Positions 1-7,622 of a stretch of DNA of 32,947 nt are shown piece by piece; position 1 is the stretch's first letter, and every line of letters starts with the position of its first letter. Origin of the DNA: Flavobacterium reichenbachii (lineage in GTDB: Bacteria > Bacteroidota > Bacteroidia > Flavobacteriales > Flavobacteriaceae). Location of the stretch: the NCBI RefSeq assembly GCF_002217435.1, contig NZ_MUHF01000007.1:1-32947 (forward strand), in the 5' to 3' direction. The translations under genes were made by a program, and so were the position numbers. Under the pieces are notes generated by a model. The model searched no databases. It was not told the origin of the DNA and worked only from the letters and a program-made list of their open reading frames with translations.

Positions 1-35
1 CACCCTGTTTCTTCTGAAACAGGGTGTTTTGTTTT
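1..35 (+). terminator. Rho-independent terminator at left edge
   Basis: An 11-bp perfect stem (CACCCTGTTTC at 1-11, GAAACAGGGTG at 16-26) with a TTCT loop is followed by TTTTGTTTT. It would end a gene lying to the left of the window. The stem may extend further left than can be seen. Confidence 0.8.
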
Positions 36-153
36 ATAAGACTTTTAAGAAAGAATAAATCTATTACAACCTTAAGAAAAATTTTCTAATTAAAAGGTGT
101 ACCTAATTTATATTAGTCAAAAGAATTATTCCGGTATTTTATCATCGTTAGTA

Positions 154-323
154 ATGGAAAAAAAATAAGCTTTCTGAACAGCAATGGCAGATATAGTTGA
201 GGCGATTATTTAAAAGATAAATTATCTCTTGGAAAATGAGATCATAAAACTTATTGTTGCAGGATATGACGAGAATACAGCAGAATAAAGAGTGCAAACA
301 GTGACTGGAAAGAAACGAACTAG
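154..323 (+). pseudogene. Decayed small gene (relic)
   Basis: From the ATG at 154 the reading breaks at once (M-E-K-K-stop) in a run of eight A. With one A fewer, the frame continues as K-L-S-E-Q-Q-W-Q-I. One extra base after 190 restores a frame that reads V-E-A-I-I, a stop at 211-213, then KINYLLENEIIKLIVAGYDE and N-T-A-E up to a stop at 286-288. The residue composition is that of a real charged helical protein, not random AT-rich DNA. I infer a former gene of about 45-55 residues with two frameshifts and two stops. The family is not recognised, and chance similarity to coding sequence cannot be excluded. Confidence 0.35.
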
Positions 324-449
324 ATGAAGAAAATGACAAGGAAAAAGCGTATTGCAGATGGTGTCATTATGTTTGGTGTTTGTTTAATTGTTGCTTATTT
401 ATTTCAGGTTCTTTTTACTAAAATGTTTTATCCAGAAGATGGGAATTAA
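324..449 (+). CDS. Small single-span membrane protein (41 aa)
   Basis: The ATG at 324 opens a 41-codon frame: a strongly basic N-terminus (M-K-K-M-T-R-K-K-R), one hydrophobic segment at about residues 12-33, and an acidic tail ending P-E-D-G-N. This is the layout of a small N-in membrane protein. It follows the decayed small gene directly and points at the minus-strand metalloprotease gene, whose stop is 3 bases away (453). No family is recognised. It could be a real small gene, or the last surviving piece of the decayed unit upstream. Confidence 0.4.
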   Translation: MKKMTRKKRIADGVIMFGVCLIVAYLFQVLFTKMFYPEDGN

Positions 450-452
450 ATA

Positions 453-1028
453 TTATTTCCAATTTTTAGATTTCAAAAAACTACGGCAGTTTTTGCAAAA
501 GTCTATTTCATCATCAATTGGATTCCCCCCTTCAGCGTCTCTCATTAAGCATGTTTTTATTTTGCAATGCGGCAAACCTTCGGTATGACCAAGTTCATGT
601 AAGACGACTTTGTAAAACTGTTCTTTTTTGTTTTTTTTAGACAATCTAAAATTAGAAATAATACAAGCTCTTCCGGGATGATAACCCAATCCCATTATGC
701 CCCAATCCTTTATTTTACCTTTTGTTGTACTTATATCTTTATTTGATAGTGCTACAATAACTGAATCTTCACCGATTTGGGCTTTTAAAGACTTTATTAT
801 GCTGTCGGCACGAAATCTATTATTTGGTTTATAATATGAGTTTAAAGGAAAATCTATTGCTTTTCTTACGATAACATTTGGATTTATTTTTTTTATTTTT
901 TCTAATACTTCATTTGTAGATTTTGATTCGAAACTTCCCAAGGGCTGTAGAATAATAACTTTTGAATGTTTTTTTTCTTCTGTGCACGACATACAGATTA
1001 AAAAACAGATAATAAATAATTTTTTCAT
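453..1028 (-). CDS. Archaemetzincin-like zinc metalloprotease, lipoprotein
   Basis: This is a predicted exported zinc peptidase of 191 residues. The N-terminus is a lipoprotein signal peptide (hydrophobic residues 4-13, lipobox C-M-S-C with Cys15), so it should be anchored in the outer or inner membrane facing the periplasm. The zinc site reads HELGHTEGLPHC at 144-155, followed by C160-L-M162 and C178-K-N-C181. That is the archaemetzincin (M54) signature HExxHxxGx3Cx4CxM...CxxC: three His ligands, the Met-turn and a second four-Cys zinc site. The spacer from Met to CxxC is 15 residues, against about 17 as I recall the family. It is the last of three collinear minus-strand genes with gaps of about 57 bases. 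The substrate is unknown. The family call is strong because every metal-binding position is present. Confidence 0.85.
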   Translation of the reverse strand: MKKLFIICFLICMSCTEEKKHSKVIILQPLGSFESKSTNEVLEKIKKINPNVIVRKAIDFPLNSYYKPNNRFRADSIIKSLKAQIGEDSVIVALSNKDISTTKGKIKDWGIMGLGYHPGRACIISNFRLSKKNKKEQFYKVVLHELGHTEGLPHCKIKTCLMRDAEGGNPIDDEIDFCKNCRSFLKSKNWK

Positions 1029-1085
1029 GATATAATTTGACTTCAGCTTTTGTAATTAGTTAATATCTTTCTTAAAAACAAATGG

Positions 1086-1487
1086 TTATTTTTCGATCTG
1101 CGAAATCCAATTTTTAATACCTTCAATTAATAATTGTTCTTTTTTATATAAGTCTTCTGAGCTTTCAATTTCTACAATCTTTCTTCCGTCAGGATAATCT
1201 TTTCCTTTTAAGCCAATTTGTGCATCAATTTTATTTCCAGTTGGAAAAACGACTAGTATTTTATCACGATGTAAATTAATTACAGCCAGATCACGTTTGT
1301 ATTCTTTGGGATCAAATTCCTTCATTTTTCCTGTGTAGAAAAAACTTGGTGAATTCCATTTGATATGTTCTGCAATTTCTTGATCTGAACTCAGAAAAAT
1401 TTCTCTTAATTTCTGAATAATATCTTTGTTCGGATTTTCAATATTATTGATGTGTTCAGTTACTAATAGAGTGTTTTTATCTGCCAT
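1086..1487 (-). CDS. DUF1801 domain protein
   Basis: This is a small cytoplasmic protein of 133 residues with no signal peptide or membrane span. The stretch IKWNSPSFFY at 42-51, followed later by A-V-I-N-L-H-R-D-K-I and V-F-P-T-G, is the hallmark of the DUF1801 / YdhG-like family, to which frataxin-like iron-binding proteins of Bacillus (the YdhG fold) also belong. The biochemical role of most members is unknown. It sits between two minus-strand genes for exported proteins with gaps of 55-57 bases, so co-transcription is possible. The ATG start gives a normal length for the family. Confidence 0.75.
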   Translation of the reverse strand: MADKNTLLVTEHINNIENPNKDIIQKLREIFLSSDQEIAEHIKWNSPSFFYTGKMKEFDPKEYKRDLAVINLHRDKILVVFPTGNKIDAQIGLKGKDYPDGRKIVEIESSEDLYKKEQLLIEGIKNWISQIEK

Positions 1488-1542
1488 AATAATTTTATTT
1501 AGCCATTATTCATACTGGTGATCCTATTTCTTTAGTGCTTTT

Positions 1543-2157
1543 TTATTGCTTTATGTTAATTTTATTTTGATTCTCATCTATTATTTTTTTGCAAGCTTGA
1601 TATAGTTTAAAAATTTGCAGTTTACTATTTTTTGCGTAATTCACATTTTTCTTGCTTAATTCGTCTAAATAGAAATCCGGAAAATCCTTCGAACTTCCTT
1701 CAGTAAAGTAAAACTTAATATCGTAATGATTTGGTATGTCCACCATTACTTCTCTGCCATGATCTCTTTCTATTAGCGGTAATACATTTTCTTTGCAAAT
1801 TTTATTTATTGTTTTAGTATCCAATTTTAAGAATTCACAATCCTTAATTTCAACAGGCTGATATTCAAAATTCATATTTACCAGCTTTATAAAACATTTC
1901 GAATTTTCTTTCCAAAAAATGTATGCTTGAAAATTATTAGCTGACTGAGATTCTCGCTTTATTTCTTCCCCTTGATCGGAAACAGTTACCTGGTCAATAA
2001 TTGAATAATTACTTCTGGTGAATATAAAATAATCTTTCAGCTGTTTTTCGCTCATGATAGTGCGCGTTTGATCAACTAATTTTTCCAGGCCGTTTACTTT
2101 TTTCTGGCTTTTGGCAGTTAGTGAGATTAGAAGTATAAATAGTATTAAACGATACAT
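1543..2157 (-). CDS. Secreted protein of unknown function
   Basis: This 204-residue protein opens with a typical signal peptide (M-Y-R-L-I-L-F-I-L-L-I-S-L-T-A-K-S-Q, likely cut before Q or K-K), so it should be periplasmic or surface-exposed. The mature part is rich in Lys and Asn, with two Cys near residues 83 and 101-103 (N-S-K-C-F and D-C-E-F) and one more near 118 (I-C-K-E-N). No family motif is recognised. It heads a three-gene minus-strand group with the DUF1801 and metalloprotease genes, which is the only clue to its role. Base composition matches its neighbours. Confidence 0.7.
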   Translation of the reverse strand: MYRLILFILLISLTAKSQKKVNGLEKLVDQTRTIMSEKQLKDYFIFTRSNYSIIDQVTVSDQGEEIKRESQSANNFQAYIFWKENSKCFIKLVNMNFEYQPVEIKDCEFLKLDTKTINKICKENVLPLIERDHGREVMVDIPNHYDIKFYFTEGSSKDFPDFYLDELSKKNVNYAKNSKLQIFKLYQACKKIIDENQNKINIKQ

Positions 2158-2354
2158 TTTAAATGGTTGCTTATTTGGAAGTTAATATAATGGAATTAAA
2201 ACGTAAAAATGAATGCTTTTGGAATTATTAATTTTGAGTTCAACTTTGTAATTGTATACAACTAAAATAGTTTTTTTTACTTTATGATTACCATGATATA
2301 ATTAATTCTATATTAGCACGGAAAACAAATTAATATTAACCAAAACAAAATTAA

Positions 2355-2552
2355 ATGAATTTAAAAAATACCACTTTACTAGCTATTATAGCATTTTCAC
2401 TACAAACGCTTTTAGGCGTTTGGGGTTTTTACCAAATGACAAAAATTCCAATGGGAATTACACTTTTTAATTATTTAAATTACGCAAGTGGTATATTTGG
2501 AAGTCTGTGTTTAGTATTATTCTTTGCTGTACTTTATAAAAATCAAAAATAG
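2355..2552 (+). CDS. Small two-span membrane protein
   Basis: This 65-residue protein has two hydrophobic helices, at about residues 6-28 and 38-61, with a short polar hairpin (Q-M-T-K-I-P-M-G) between them and a basic tail (Y-K-N-Q-K). The ATG follows an A-rich leader, the usual Bacteroidota pattern. A TATATTAG box at 2311-2318 region could be a weak -7 element, but it has no convincing -33 partner. The downstream membrane protein gene starts 6 bases after the stop, so the two are surely co-transcribed. The function is unknown. Confidence 0.7.
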   Translation: MNLKNTTLLAIIAFSLQTLLGVWGFYQMTKIPMGITLFNYLNYASGIFGSLCLVLFFAVLYKNQK

Positions 2553-2558
2553 TTTAAA

Positions 2559-2972
2559 ATGAAAAACTTAGATGAGATTTTAGAAATTGATCCAGAAAAG
2601 AAAAAGGAGGAGATTCAGCCTGAAGACAACGAAAAAAGTGTTTTTTCGAGAGTTTTTATTGAAATACTTTTTTTTATTTTTATTTATATAGTAAGCTACA
2701 CTATTTTACTATCAGGAGTATTTGGCCACAATAGAGCTTTGCTGGCTGTGGCAGTTATATTTGGTTCTAATGCCTTATTCTTGATACTCAGAAATAAACA
2801 ATTTAAGATTGTATCATTTCTATATTCATTGGTTATATCAATGAGTATAATTTATGTGGTTGATCAGCGACGATTAGGGCAGACACATTTGATTATATTT
2901 ATTTTCTGTATTTGTATTGCTGTAATTGCGAACTTATTTTTGGAAAATTTGAGATGGAAAAAAATGGATTAA
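2559..2972 (+). CDS. Four-span membrane protein of unknown function
   Basis: This protein has 137 residues. A charged, acidic N-terminal region of about 28 residues (many E, D and K) is followed by four hydrophobic helices near residues 30-52, 58-76, 82-101 and 107-128, and a short basic tail. No catalytic or family motif is visible. The gene lies 6 bases after the two-span membrane protein gene, so the products may form a small membrane complex. Transcription ends at the hairpin starting at 3010. Confidence 0.7.
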   Translation: MKNLDEILEIDPEKKKEEIQPEDNEKSVFSRVFIEILFFIFIYIVSYTILLSGVFGHNRALLAVAVIFGSNALFLILRNKQFKIVSFLYSLVISMSIIYVVDQRRLGQTHLIIFIFCICIAVIANLFLENLRWKKMD

Positions 2973-3009
2973 AACTGTAAATCTGATTTTCTTTCCGGAT
3001 ATTATAAAT

Positions 3010-3038
3010 AAAAGCTCCATCTTATGGGGCTTTTATTA
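3010..3038. terminator. Bidirectional terminator
   Basis: The stem AAAAGCTCCAT (3010-3020) pairs with ATGGGGCTTTT (3024-3034) with one G-T pair and a CTT loop. A T-rich tail lies on the plus side and an A-rich stretch on the other. It sits between convergent genes ending at 2972 and 3036 and can serve both. Confidence 0.75.
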
Positions 3039-3767
3039 TCCCGCAATAGCCAATCTTATAAATTTAAGTTTGTTGCCCTTAAACTGAAATTGCCAGTTAT
3101 ACATATATTCTTCTTCAGAATGATAATCAGTGTATTGATCAAAGTCTTTAATTATTTTAGAATGACTCATATAATTGTAATAAATGTTGATTTCTTTCTT
3201 TTCTATAGTTATTTCATAAAGAATTTTTACAAAACCATTATCTGTCGTTACGCTGTTTAGACCTTTACTTTTATAATAATTAATATCTGCAAGATCAATT
3301 TTGCTAAATATTTTTTTTAATAAAACAGCATTTTCACTTCCGTATTGTTCTTCGTAAATGAAACCAAATTTTAGCTTAAGATCGTCAATTTTATTGGCTA
3401 AAACTAAATTTTTAAATTCTTTAAGCTGCTTTATAATTTCATTTTGCTCGGCTTTTAACAGCTTTGTTTGTTCTTGCAGTACTTTTATGTTTTGATTTTC
3501 TATATCTTTCAAAACAATATTTTTATTATTGCCTTTTGATTTGTACCAAGGAAGACTTTGAAAATAATTTTGAAATCTAGAGTTCTCAAATTCATAGCCA
3601 TTTCTGGCAAAAATTTCATTAGATAATAATCTTATTTCATCTATGCTTAAATCTTTAATTTCTTCTGTTTTAATGATTTTTACAGCACATGTAGAGCAGT
3701 CTTTTAATATTTGTGCATTACCTTTAATGAGATTAAAAAATAAAAATAGTATTAGAATTCTTTTCAT
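3036..3767 (-). CDS. Secreted YARHG-domain protein
   Basis: This 243-residue exported protein has a signal peptide at residues 1-19 (ending G-N-A-Q). The segment at about 38-76, with NEIFARNGYEF at 50-60 and L-P-W-Y-K at 72-76, matches the YARHG domain (consensus N-E-I-Y-A-R-H-G-Y with a downstream W-Y), an extracellular domain of unknown binding role found in many bacteria. A helical, Lys/Glu/Gln-rich stretch at about 85-125 looks like a coiled coil. The C-terminal part is a predicted beta-rich region of unknown type. Two Cys at 24 and 27 (C-S-T-C) lie just after the cleavage site. It is the last gene of a tight minus-strand group (21 bases after the gene upstream). Confidence 0.75.
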   Translation of the reverse strand: MKRILILFLFFNLIKGNAQILKDCSTCAVKIIKTEEIKDLSIDEIRLLSNEIFARNGYEFENSRFQNYFQSLPWYKSKGNNKNIVLKDIENQNIKVLQEQTKLLKAEQNEIIKQLKEFKNLVLANKIDDLKLKFGFIYEEQYGSENAVLLKKIFSKIDLADINYYKSKGLNSVTTDNGFVKILYEITIEKKEINIYYNYMSHSKIIKDFDQYTDYHSEEEYMYNWQFQFKGNKLKFIRLAIAG

Positions 3768-3788
3768 TTGTTTTATGATAATGCGTTT

Positions 3789-4727
3789 CTATTGATTTGA
3801 TAACTCGTGATAAATTTCTTCCTGCCATTTTTTTATAAGTTCAGTCAAATCAAAAAATAATTTTTCAGAGTCATTTTCAGCTTCCAGTTTTTTTAGCAAA
3901 GTTCCTATACTGGCATTGTGAGAAACACCATTGTGATTGATAACATAATCCTTTGTACTAAAACCTTCAAGGAAAATATGCGAATAATAATGTTTTAACG
4001 TGATGTAATCAAGATTTAATATTTCTGAAAGCTTACTTTTAATTTCAGTGGGTACTTCACATTCAAATTGTCTTGATACTGTTTCTAGATTTTTTTTGCG
4101 AAAGCTTATATCAACTTTACACTCAAAAATTAGATTAATGTATATTCCTGCGCTAGATATATTGTCGGTATGGTGGCCGAAAAAATCATAAGAAAAGATG
4201 TAATCTTCGTTTAATTTATAATTTTTAGAATCTATTTTTCTGATATTAATCTTTTCAAAGTTTACTTTGCGGTACTTAGGAAGTGTGGCGTTTATTTTAA
4301 AAGGCTCATTTATAAAATCTTTTACAAGGTTATAAACATAAGGATAGACTGCTTCGCTTTTTCCGTTTTGAAATCGTTTTATAACTTTTTGGACAGGTTT
4401 GATTTCTATTCCATTTGGTAATTTTAATAACAAATCTCCATCTTGCAGTTCTTGATCATTGGTTATCCATTGAGCGCCATTTACATTTTTTATTATTATT
4501 TCGCCAAGATACGAGCCAATCGAAAAAAGAATAGTTTTAAAATCTACACCATGCAATCGCCCATCTTTTTTAGGCTCGCCATTTTCTGTGTTTTCATCCA
4601 AGAAACGATCTATTTCAATAATGCTGCTTATTGTTTCATCAACATTAAATCCATCTTCTTTAAACATTTTTACTATCAATTCTGATTGTGTTTTGATGTG
4701 CTCTTTTATTTCTGGCATATTAGTCAA
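3789..4727 (-). CDS. Cytoplasmic protein of unknown function
   Basis: This 312-residue protein lacks a signal peptide and membrane spans. The N-terminal third contains S-Y-L-G-E-I-I-I-K-N-V-N-G-A-Q-W, a pattern (Y-L-G-E ... G-x-W) that recurs in several uncharacterised bacterial families, some of them thought to be immunity-type proteins. That link is only a resemblance. The C-terminal half is acidic and helical and ends K-W-Q-E-E-I-Y-H-E-L. It lies between two genes for exported proteins with gaps of 16 and 21 bases, so the three form an operon. No catalytic motif was found. Confidence 0.65.
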   Translation of the reverse strand: MTNMPEIKEHIKTQSELIVKMFKEDGFNVDETISSIIEIDRFLDENTENGEPKKDGRLHGVDFKTILFSIGSYLGEIIIKNVNGAQWITNDQELQDGDLLLKLPNGIEIKPVQKVIKRFQNGKSEAVYPYVYNLVKDFINEPFKINATLPKYRKVNFEKINIRKIDSKNYKLNEDYIFSYDFFGHHTDNISSAGIYINLIFECKVDISFRKKNLETVSRQFECEVPTEIKSKLSEILNLDYITLKHYYSHIFLEGFSTKDYVINHNGVSHNASIGTLLKKLEAENDSEKLFFDLTELIKKWQEEIYHELSNQ

Positions 4728-4743
4728 TCTAAAATTGCAAATA

Positions 4744-5187
4744 TTACTTTAATTCTAATTCAATTTTGGTTTTAGATATTTCTTTGAGCGGACTCTTTTG
4801 AGATAAACTCCATATAATTAATATATTCTTTGACACGAAAAATTCTTCCGGATGTTCCGGACTAGATTTTTTTCCGCCCCAAAGCAATCCTTCGAGGAAA
4901 CCCTGCATTTGAAAATCATTTTCAAATTCAAAATACATGATGCTTCCGGCATCTTTTTTATTTTCAAAATTTTGAATTTCTTTATGTTTTACTTTTCCAA
5001 TAAAAGCAGCATACATATCAGGGTTTTTGTAAAATGTGCACGCCTGTATTGAGATACATTTAGATTTTTCGGTCAGAGAATAATCTTTAGGGATCTGTTC
5101 TTCTTTAAGTTTTAGTTTGTCAAAATCCTGAGCAAATAAATTTGCACTGGTAAATAGTAAGAAAAGAAATAAAATAATGTTTTTCAT
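4744..5187 (-). CDS. Secreted protein of unknown function
   Basis: This is a 147-residue exported protein. The first 20 residues are a clear signal peptide ending N-L-F-A-Q. The mature part has two Cys at 44 and 50 (K-C-I-S-I-Q-A-C) and aromatic-rich stretches (M-Y-F-E-F-E-N-D-F and G-L-L-W-G-G). No family is recognised. It is the first gene of a three-gene minus-strand operon with the cytoplasmic protein and the YARHG protein. A TATATTCG -7 box lies about 83 bases upstream of its ATG. Confidence 0.7.
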   Translation of the reverse strand: MKNIILFLFLLFTSANLFAQDFDKLKLKEEQIPKDYSLTEKSKCISIQACTFYKNPDMYAAFIGKVKHKEIQNFENKKDAGSIMYFEFENDFQMQGFLEGLLWGGKKSSPEHPEEFFVSKNILIIWSLSQKSPLKEISKTKIELELK

Positions 5188-5269
5188 AAAAGATTTTATG
5201 CTTGTTTAATTAATACTCCGGGTTTTGGAGTCTGATAAGAATCAATGCTTTTAAAGAGTTTTCTTATAA

Positions 5270-5295
5270 CGAATATATGAATTAATTTGTGGGTA
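5270..5295 (-). promoter_or_regulatory. Candidate promoter, -7 box TATATTCG
   Basis: Read on the minus strand, TATATTCG (5277-5270) fits TAnnTTTG with one mismatch. A TTC lies 18 bases further upstream in place of TTG. It precedes the three-gene unit starting at 5187. The same -7 octamer is used at 6367 and 9431. Confidence 0.4.
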
Positions 5296-5312
5296 GAATT
5301 TTTCCAAAGCGT

Positions 5313-5840
5313 TTAGCTATATTTTTTTAACCTCTTTCTGAACTTATATTTAAATTTGAGCCGATACAAAAATGTATTCCAATTGTACCGAATGCCGCCC
5401 AATTCCCAGTTGACATCGTATTTCTTCTTATCTCTTGCATAGGGTGGAATTCCGATTTTATAATGTAATAAAGGCTCATTATCTTTAACTGTTTCGTAAA
5501 AATCGGGATTTAGTGATAACTTCGAATAATATTGGATTTCAATAATTGTATTATCCTTTGAGCTTTTATAGATGTAAAAATTAAGATCATAAAAATCTTT
5601 ATATAAAGTCCTTAATTCAATTACTATTTCTTCTAGTGATTTTGGTGTTTTTCTTTCGGTTGCTTTTTTTCTTGTAATTCTCTTGTCAAAAAAATTCTGT
5701 CCGTCACTAACGATTTCAGAAATTATATAGGTGGTATTTTGAGAAATGTTATTCCAGCAGGAATTTCCTGCCATTGCTATTAAAGCAGAGGCAGCTTCTT
5801 TTAAGGTTTCTTGTAGTGTTTCTTCTGTAATGTTTTTCAA
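5313..5840 (-). CDS. Cytoplasmic protein of unknown function
   Basis: This protein has 175 residues, with no signal peptide or membrane span. The N-terminal part (I-T-E-E-T-L-Q-E-T-L-K-E-A-A-S-A-L) is helical. The middle is mixed alpha/beta, with I-E-I-Q-Y-Y-S-K and the motif I-P-P-Y-A-R. The C-terminus is very basic and aromatic (Y-R-L-K-F-K-Y-K-F-R-K-R-L-K-K). That basic tail could contact nucleic acid or membrane, but this is only inference. It stands 125 bases upstream of the next minus-strand gene, beyond a likely promoter, so it is probably transcribed separately. Confidence 0.6.
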   Translation of the reverse strand: MKNITEETLQETLKEAASALIAMAGNSCWNNISQNTTYIISEIVSDGQNFFDKRITRKKATERKTPKSLEEIVIELRTLYKDFYDLNFYIYKSSKDNTIIEIQYYSKLSLNPDFYETVKDNEPLLHYKIGIPPYARDKKKYDVNWELGGIRYNWNTFLYRLKFKYKFRKRLKKYS

Positions 5841-5958
5841 GATGACTCATTTTAAAAATTAAAAATAGTCTTTTTTGCTTATTGGTGTTGTTACTTTATT
5901 TCAATTTCAAAAGTTTCTAACGAAAATGTTACTTATATTAGACAATAAAAAGCTTATT

Positions 5959-6294
5959 ATGAAAGATATTATTAAGTATCCAAAAGATTTTAAGACGATA
6001 AAATTCATCGTAAGAATTTTACAATACATTTCAATTTCTTTGTTATTGATTTGCTGCTGTATGACATTGGCAACAGATGTTATTTCTTCCTTTGCAATTA
6101 ATTACATTTCGGTTATAACAGCAGTATTGACATTATATTTATCTGTTGCGGCATTAATTATTATTTCAATATACAATAAAATAAATGGTAAATTGATTTG
6201 GGAACCAATTAGAAGAGAAGTAATTCTGGTTTTTACAACAATAATAGTTTTATTAATACTTGGAGTTATTATAAATTATATTAAAGACATTTAG
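5959..6294 (+). CDS. Three-span membrane protein of unknown function
   Basis: From the ATG at 5959 this is a 111-residue protein (M-K-D-I-I-K-Y-P-K-D-F) with hydrophobic helices at about residues 20-40, 45-69 and 86-107. A C-C-C cluster lies in the first. Another in-frame ATG at 5926 would add 11 residues, and a TTG at 5875 still more. I prefer 5959 because the extension adds no coherent feature, but 5926 is also acceptable. No family motif is visible. It is divergent from the gene at 5313-5840, with no clear terminator before the promoter at 6348. Confidence 0.6.
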   Translation: MKDIIKYPKDFKTIKFIVRILQYISISLLLICCCMTLATDVISSFAINYISVITAVLTLYLSVAALIIISIYNKINGKLIWEPIRREVILVFTTIIVLLILGVIINYIKDI

Positions 6295-6347
6295 ACTTGA
6301 TTACATTGAGAAATAATAACAATTTATTTAGGAAAAAGGTAAAAAAA

Positions 6348-6374
6348 TTGTAGAAAAAATATTTCTTATATTCG
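6348..6374 (+). promoter_or_regulatory. Promoter of the AraC / NTF2 / PfpI unit
   Basis: TTG at 6348-6350 and TATATTCG at 6367-6374 are separated by 16 bases, close to the Bacteroidota pattern TTG-N17-23-TAnnTTTG. The block ATATTTCTTATATTCGC recurs exactly at the promoter of the adenylate kinase paralog (9423-9439), with the same TTG spacing. It leaves a leader of roughly 90 bases before the ATG at 6473. Confidence 0.6.
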
Positions 6375-6472
6375 CTCGGAGAAAAATAAACTGATTCTGC
6401 TAAGTCACTAAAAAGTAACGTCTTTTTAAATACTGAGAATTAATATTTCAACAACTATTAATTAAACTAATA

Positions 6473-7537
6473 ATGATAGAATCAAACCAGCTGCTTTTCT
6501 TTCTTAGCGCTTTAGGGGCTTTTAATGGTTTTATACTTTCACTATATTTTGCCGTAAATGCTAAAAAGAAAATTTTTGCTAACTATTTTTTGTCCCTATT
6601 ACTGCTCGTATTAAGTATTAGAATTATTAAGTCCGTTTTTTTCTATTTTAATCCTAACTTATCCAATATTTTTATACAAATCGGACTTTCTGCGTGTGTT
6701 CTCATCGGTCCGTTTCTTTTTTTATATTTAAAATCATATACTGACAGTAAGCCCCGAAATTGGATAAAACATGTATTGCCTTATTTGGCAGCAATAACAG
6801 TTTTAGGCTTTTTTTATCCTTACGTTGAGCATAAGTCAATTTGGAGCTGCTGGATTGTAAGGGTAATATATTTTCAATGGTTTGTTTATATAATATTGTC
6901 TTTTAGATACATACAGCCGATTATTCAAAAACTCAAAGCCAAAGAAAATTTAAAAAAATTAGAGGTTTGGTTTCTTAGCATTTTTCTGGGAGTTGCATTT
7001 ATATGGGCAGCTTACACTACCGCAGCCTATACGTCTTATATTGTTGGAGCTTTATCGTTTACATTTATTTTGTATTTAATTGTTTTGCTTTTAATTTTTA
7101 GAAATAGCAACGAGAATAATTTTTACCAGGAAAAGGAAAAATACAAAAACAAAGAAATAGATTTAGGCATGCAGGATTTAATCGGCCAAAAGCTATCCAT
7201 AATTATTCAAAAAGAACTTTATCTTAATCCAGATTTTAGTCTTGAAGAAGCGGCTAAAGAACTAAAAGTAACAAAGCACTTATTATCTCAGTATGTAAAT
7301 GAAATTTTGGGTAAATCTTTCTCAAATCTCATTAAAGAGTATCGAATAGAAAAAGCAAAAAGGTTATTAGAAACCGAAAAAAACTTTACATTAGAAAGTT
7401 TAGGTTACGATAGTGGTTTTAATTCAAAATCTAGTTTTTTTACTGCTTTTAAAAAAATAACCGGCTCAACTCCAGCAGAATATCAAAAATCATATTCAAA
7501 AAAGATACTCAAAAGCGAGTTTGACAATATAAATTAA
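6473..7537 (+). CDS. Membrane-anchored AraC-family regulator
   Basis: This 354-residue transcription factor has a membrane sensor half. Residues 1-210 form about seven hydrophobic helices (near 6-28, 36-56, 66-87, 101-116, 130-146, 165-182 and 187-209). A charged linker (about 211-240) leads to an AraC-type DNA-binding domain at 245-345, with two helix-turn-helix units at about 257-276 (L-E-E-A-A-K-E-L-K-V-T) and 306-328 (L-G-Y-D-S-G-F-N-S-K-S-S-F). The signature F-F-T-A-F-K-K-I-T-G-S-T-P-A-E-Y is at 322-337. This 7TM-AraC layout is common in Bacteroidota. It heads a unit with two genes for secreted NTF2-domain proteins (85 bases downstream), which are its most likely targets. The ligand is unknown. 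Confidence 0.9.
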   Translation: MIESNQLLFFLSALGAFNGFILSLYFAVNAKKKIFANYFLSLLLLVLSIRIIKSVFFYFNPNLSNIFIQIGLSACVLIGPFLFLYLKSYTDSKPRNWIKHVLPYLAAITVLGFFYPYVEHKSIWSCWIVRVIYFQWFVYIILSFRYIQPIIQKLKAKENLKKLEVWFLSIFLGVAFIWAAYTTAAYTSYIVGALSFTFILYLIVLLLIFRNSNENNFYQEKEKYKNKEIDLGMQDLIGQKLSIIIQKELYLNPDFSLEEAAKELKVTKHLLSQYVNEILGKSFSNLIKEYRIEKAKRLLETEKNFTLESLGYDSGFNSKSSFFTAFKKITGSTPAEYQKSYSKKILKSEFDNIN

Positions 7538-7622
7538 GAGTTCTATTTTATAAATTAAAACCTTTCCAATATTCTGATTCTGGACATTTACACTCATTAT
7601 TAATAATTTAAAATTTTAAAAA

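Noticed and set aside
148..339. Minus-strand frame of 63 codons at the left edge
   Set aside because: It is rich in Ser, Cys and Phe, as expected from the reverse of A-rich DNA, and lies opposite the decayed gene. It has no start context or family likeness.
388..588. Plus-strand frame overlapping the metalloprotease gene
   Set aside because: Most of it runs antisense to the 3' end of the archaemetzincin-like gene, whose zinc motifs prove its own frame.
3024..3260. Plus-strand frame opposite the YARHG gene
   Set aside because: It starts inside the terminator hairpin and is entirely antisense to a supported gene.
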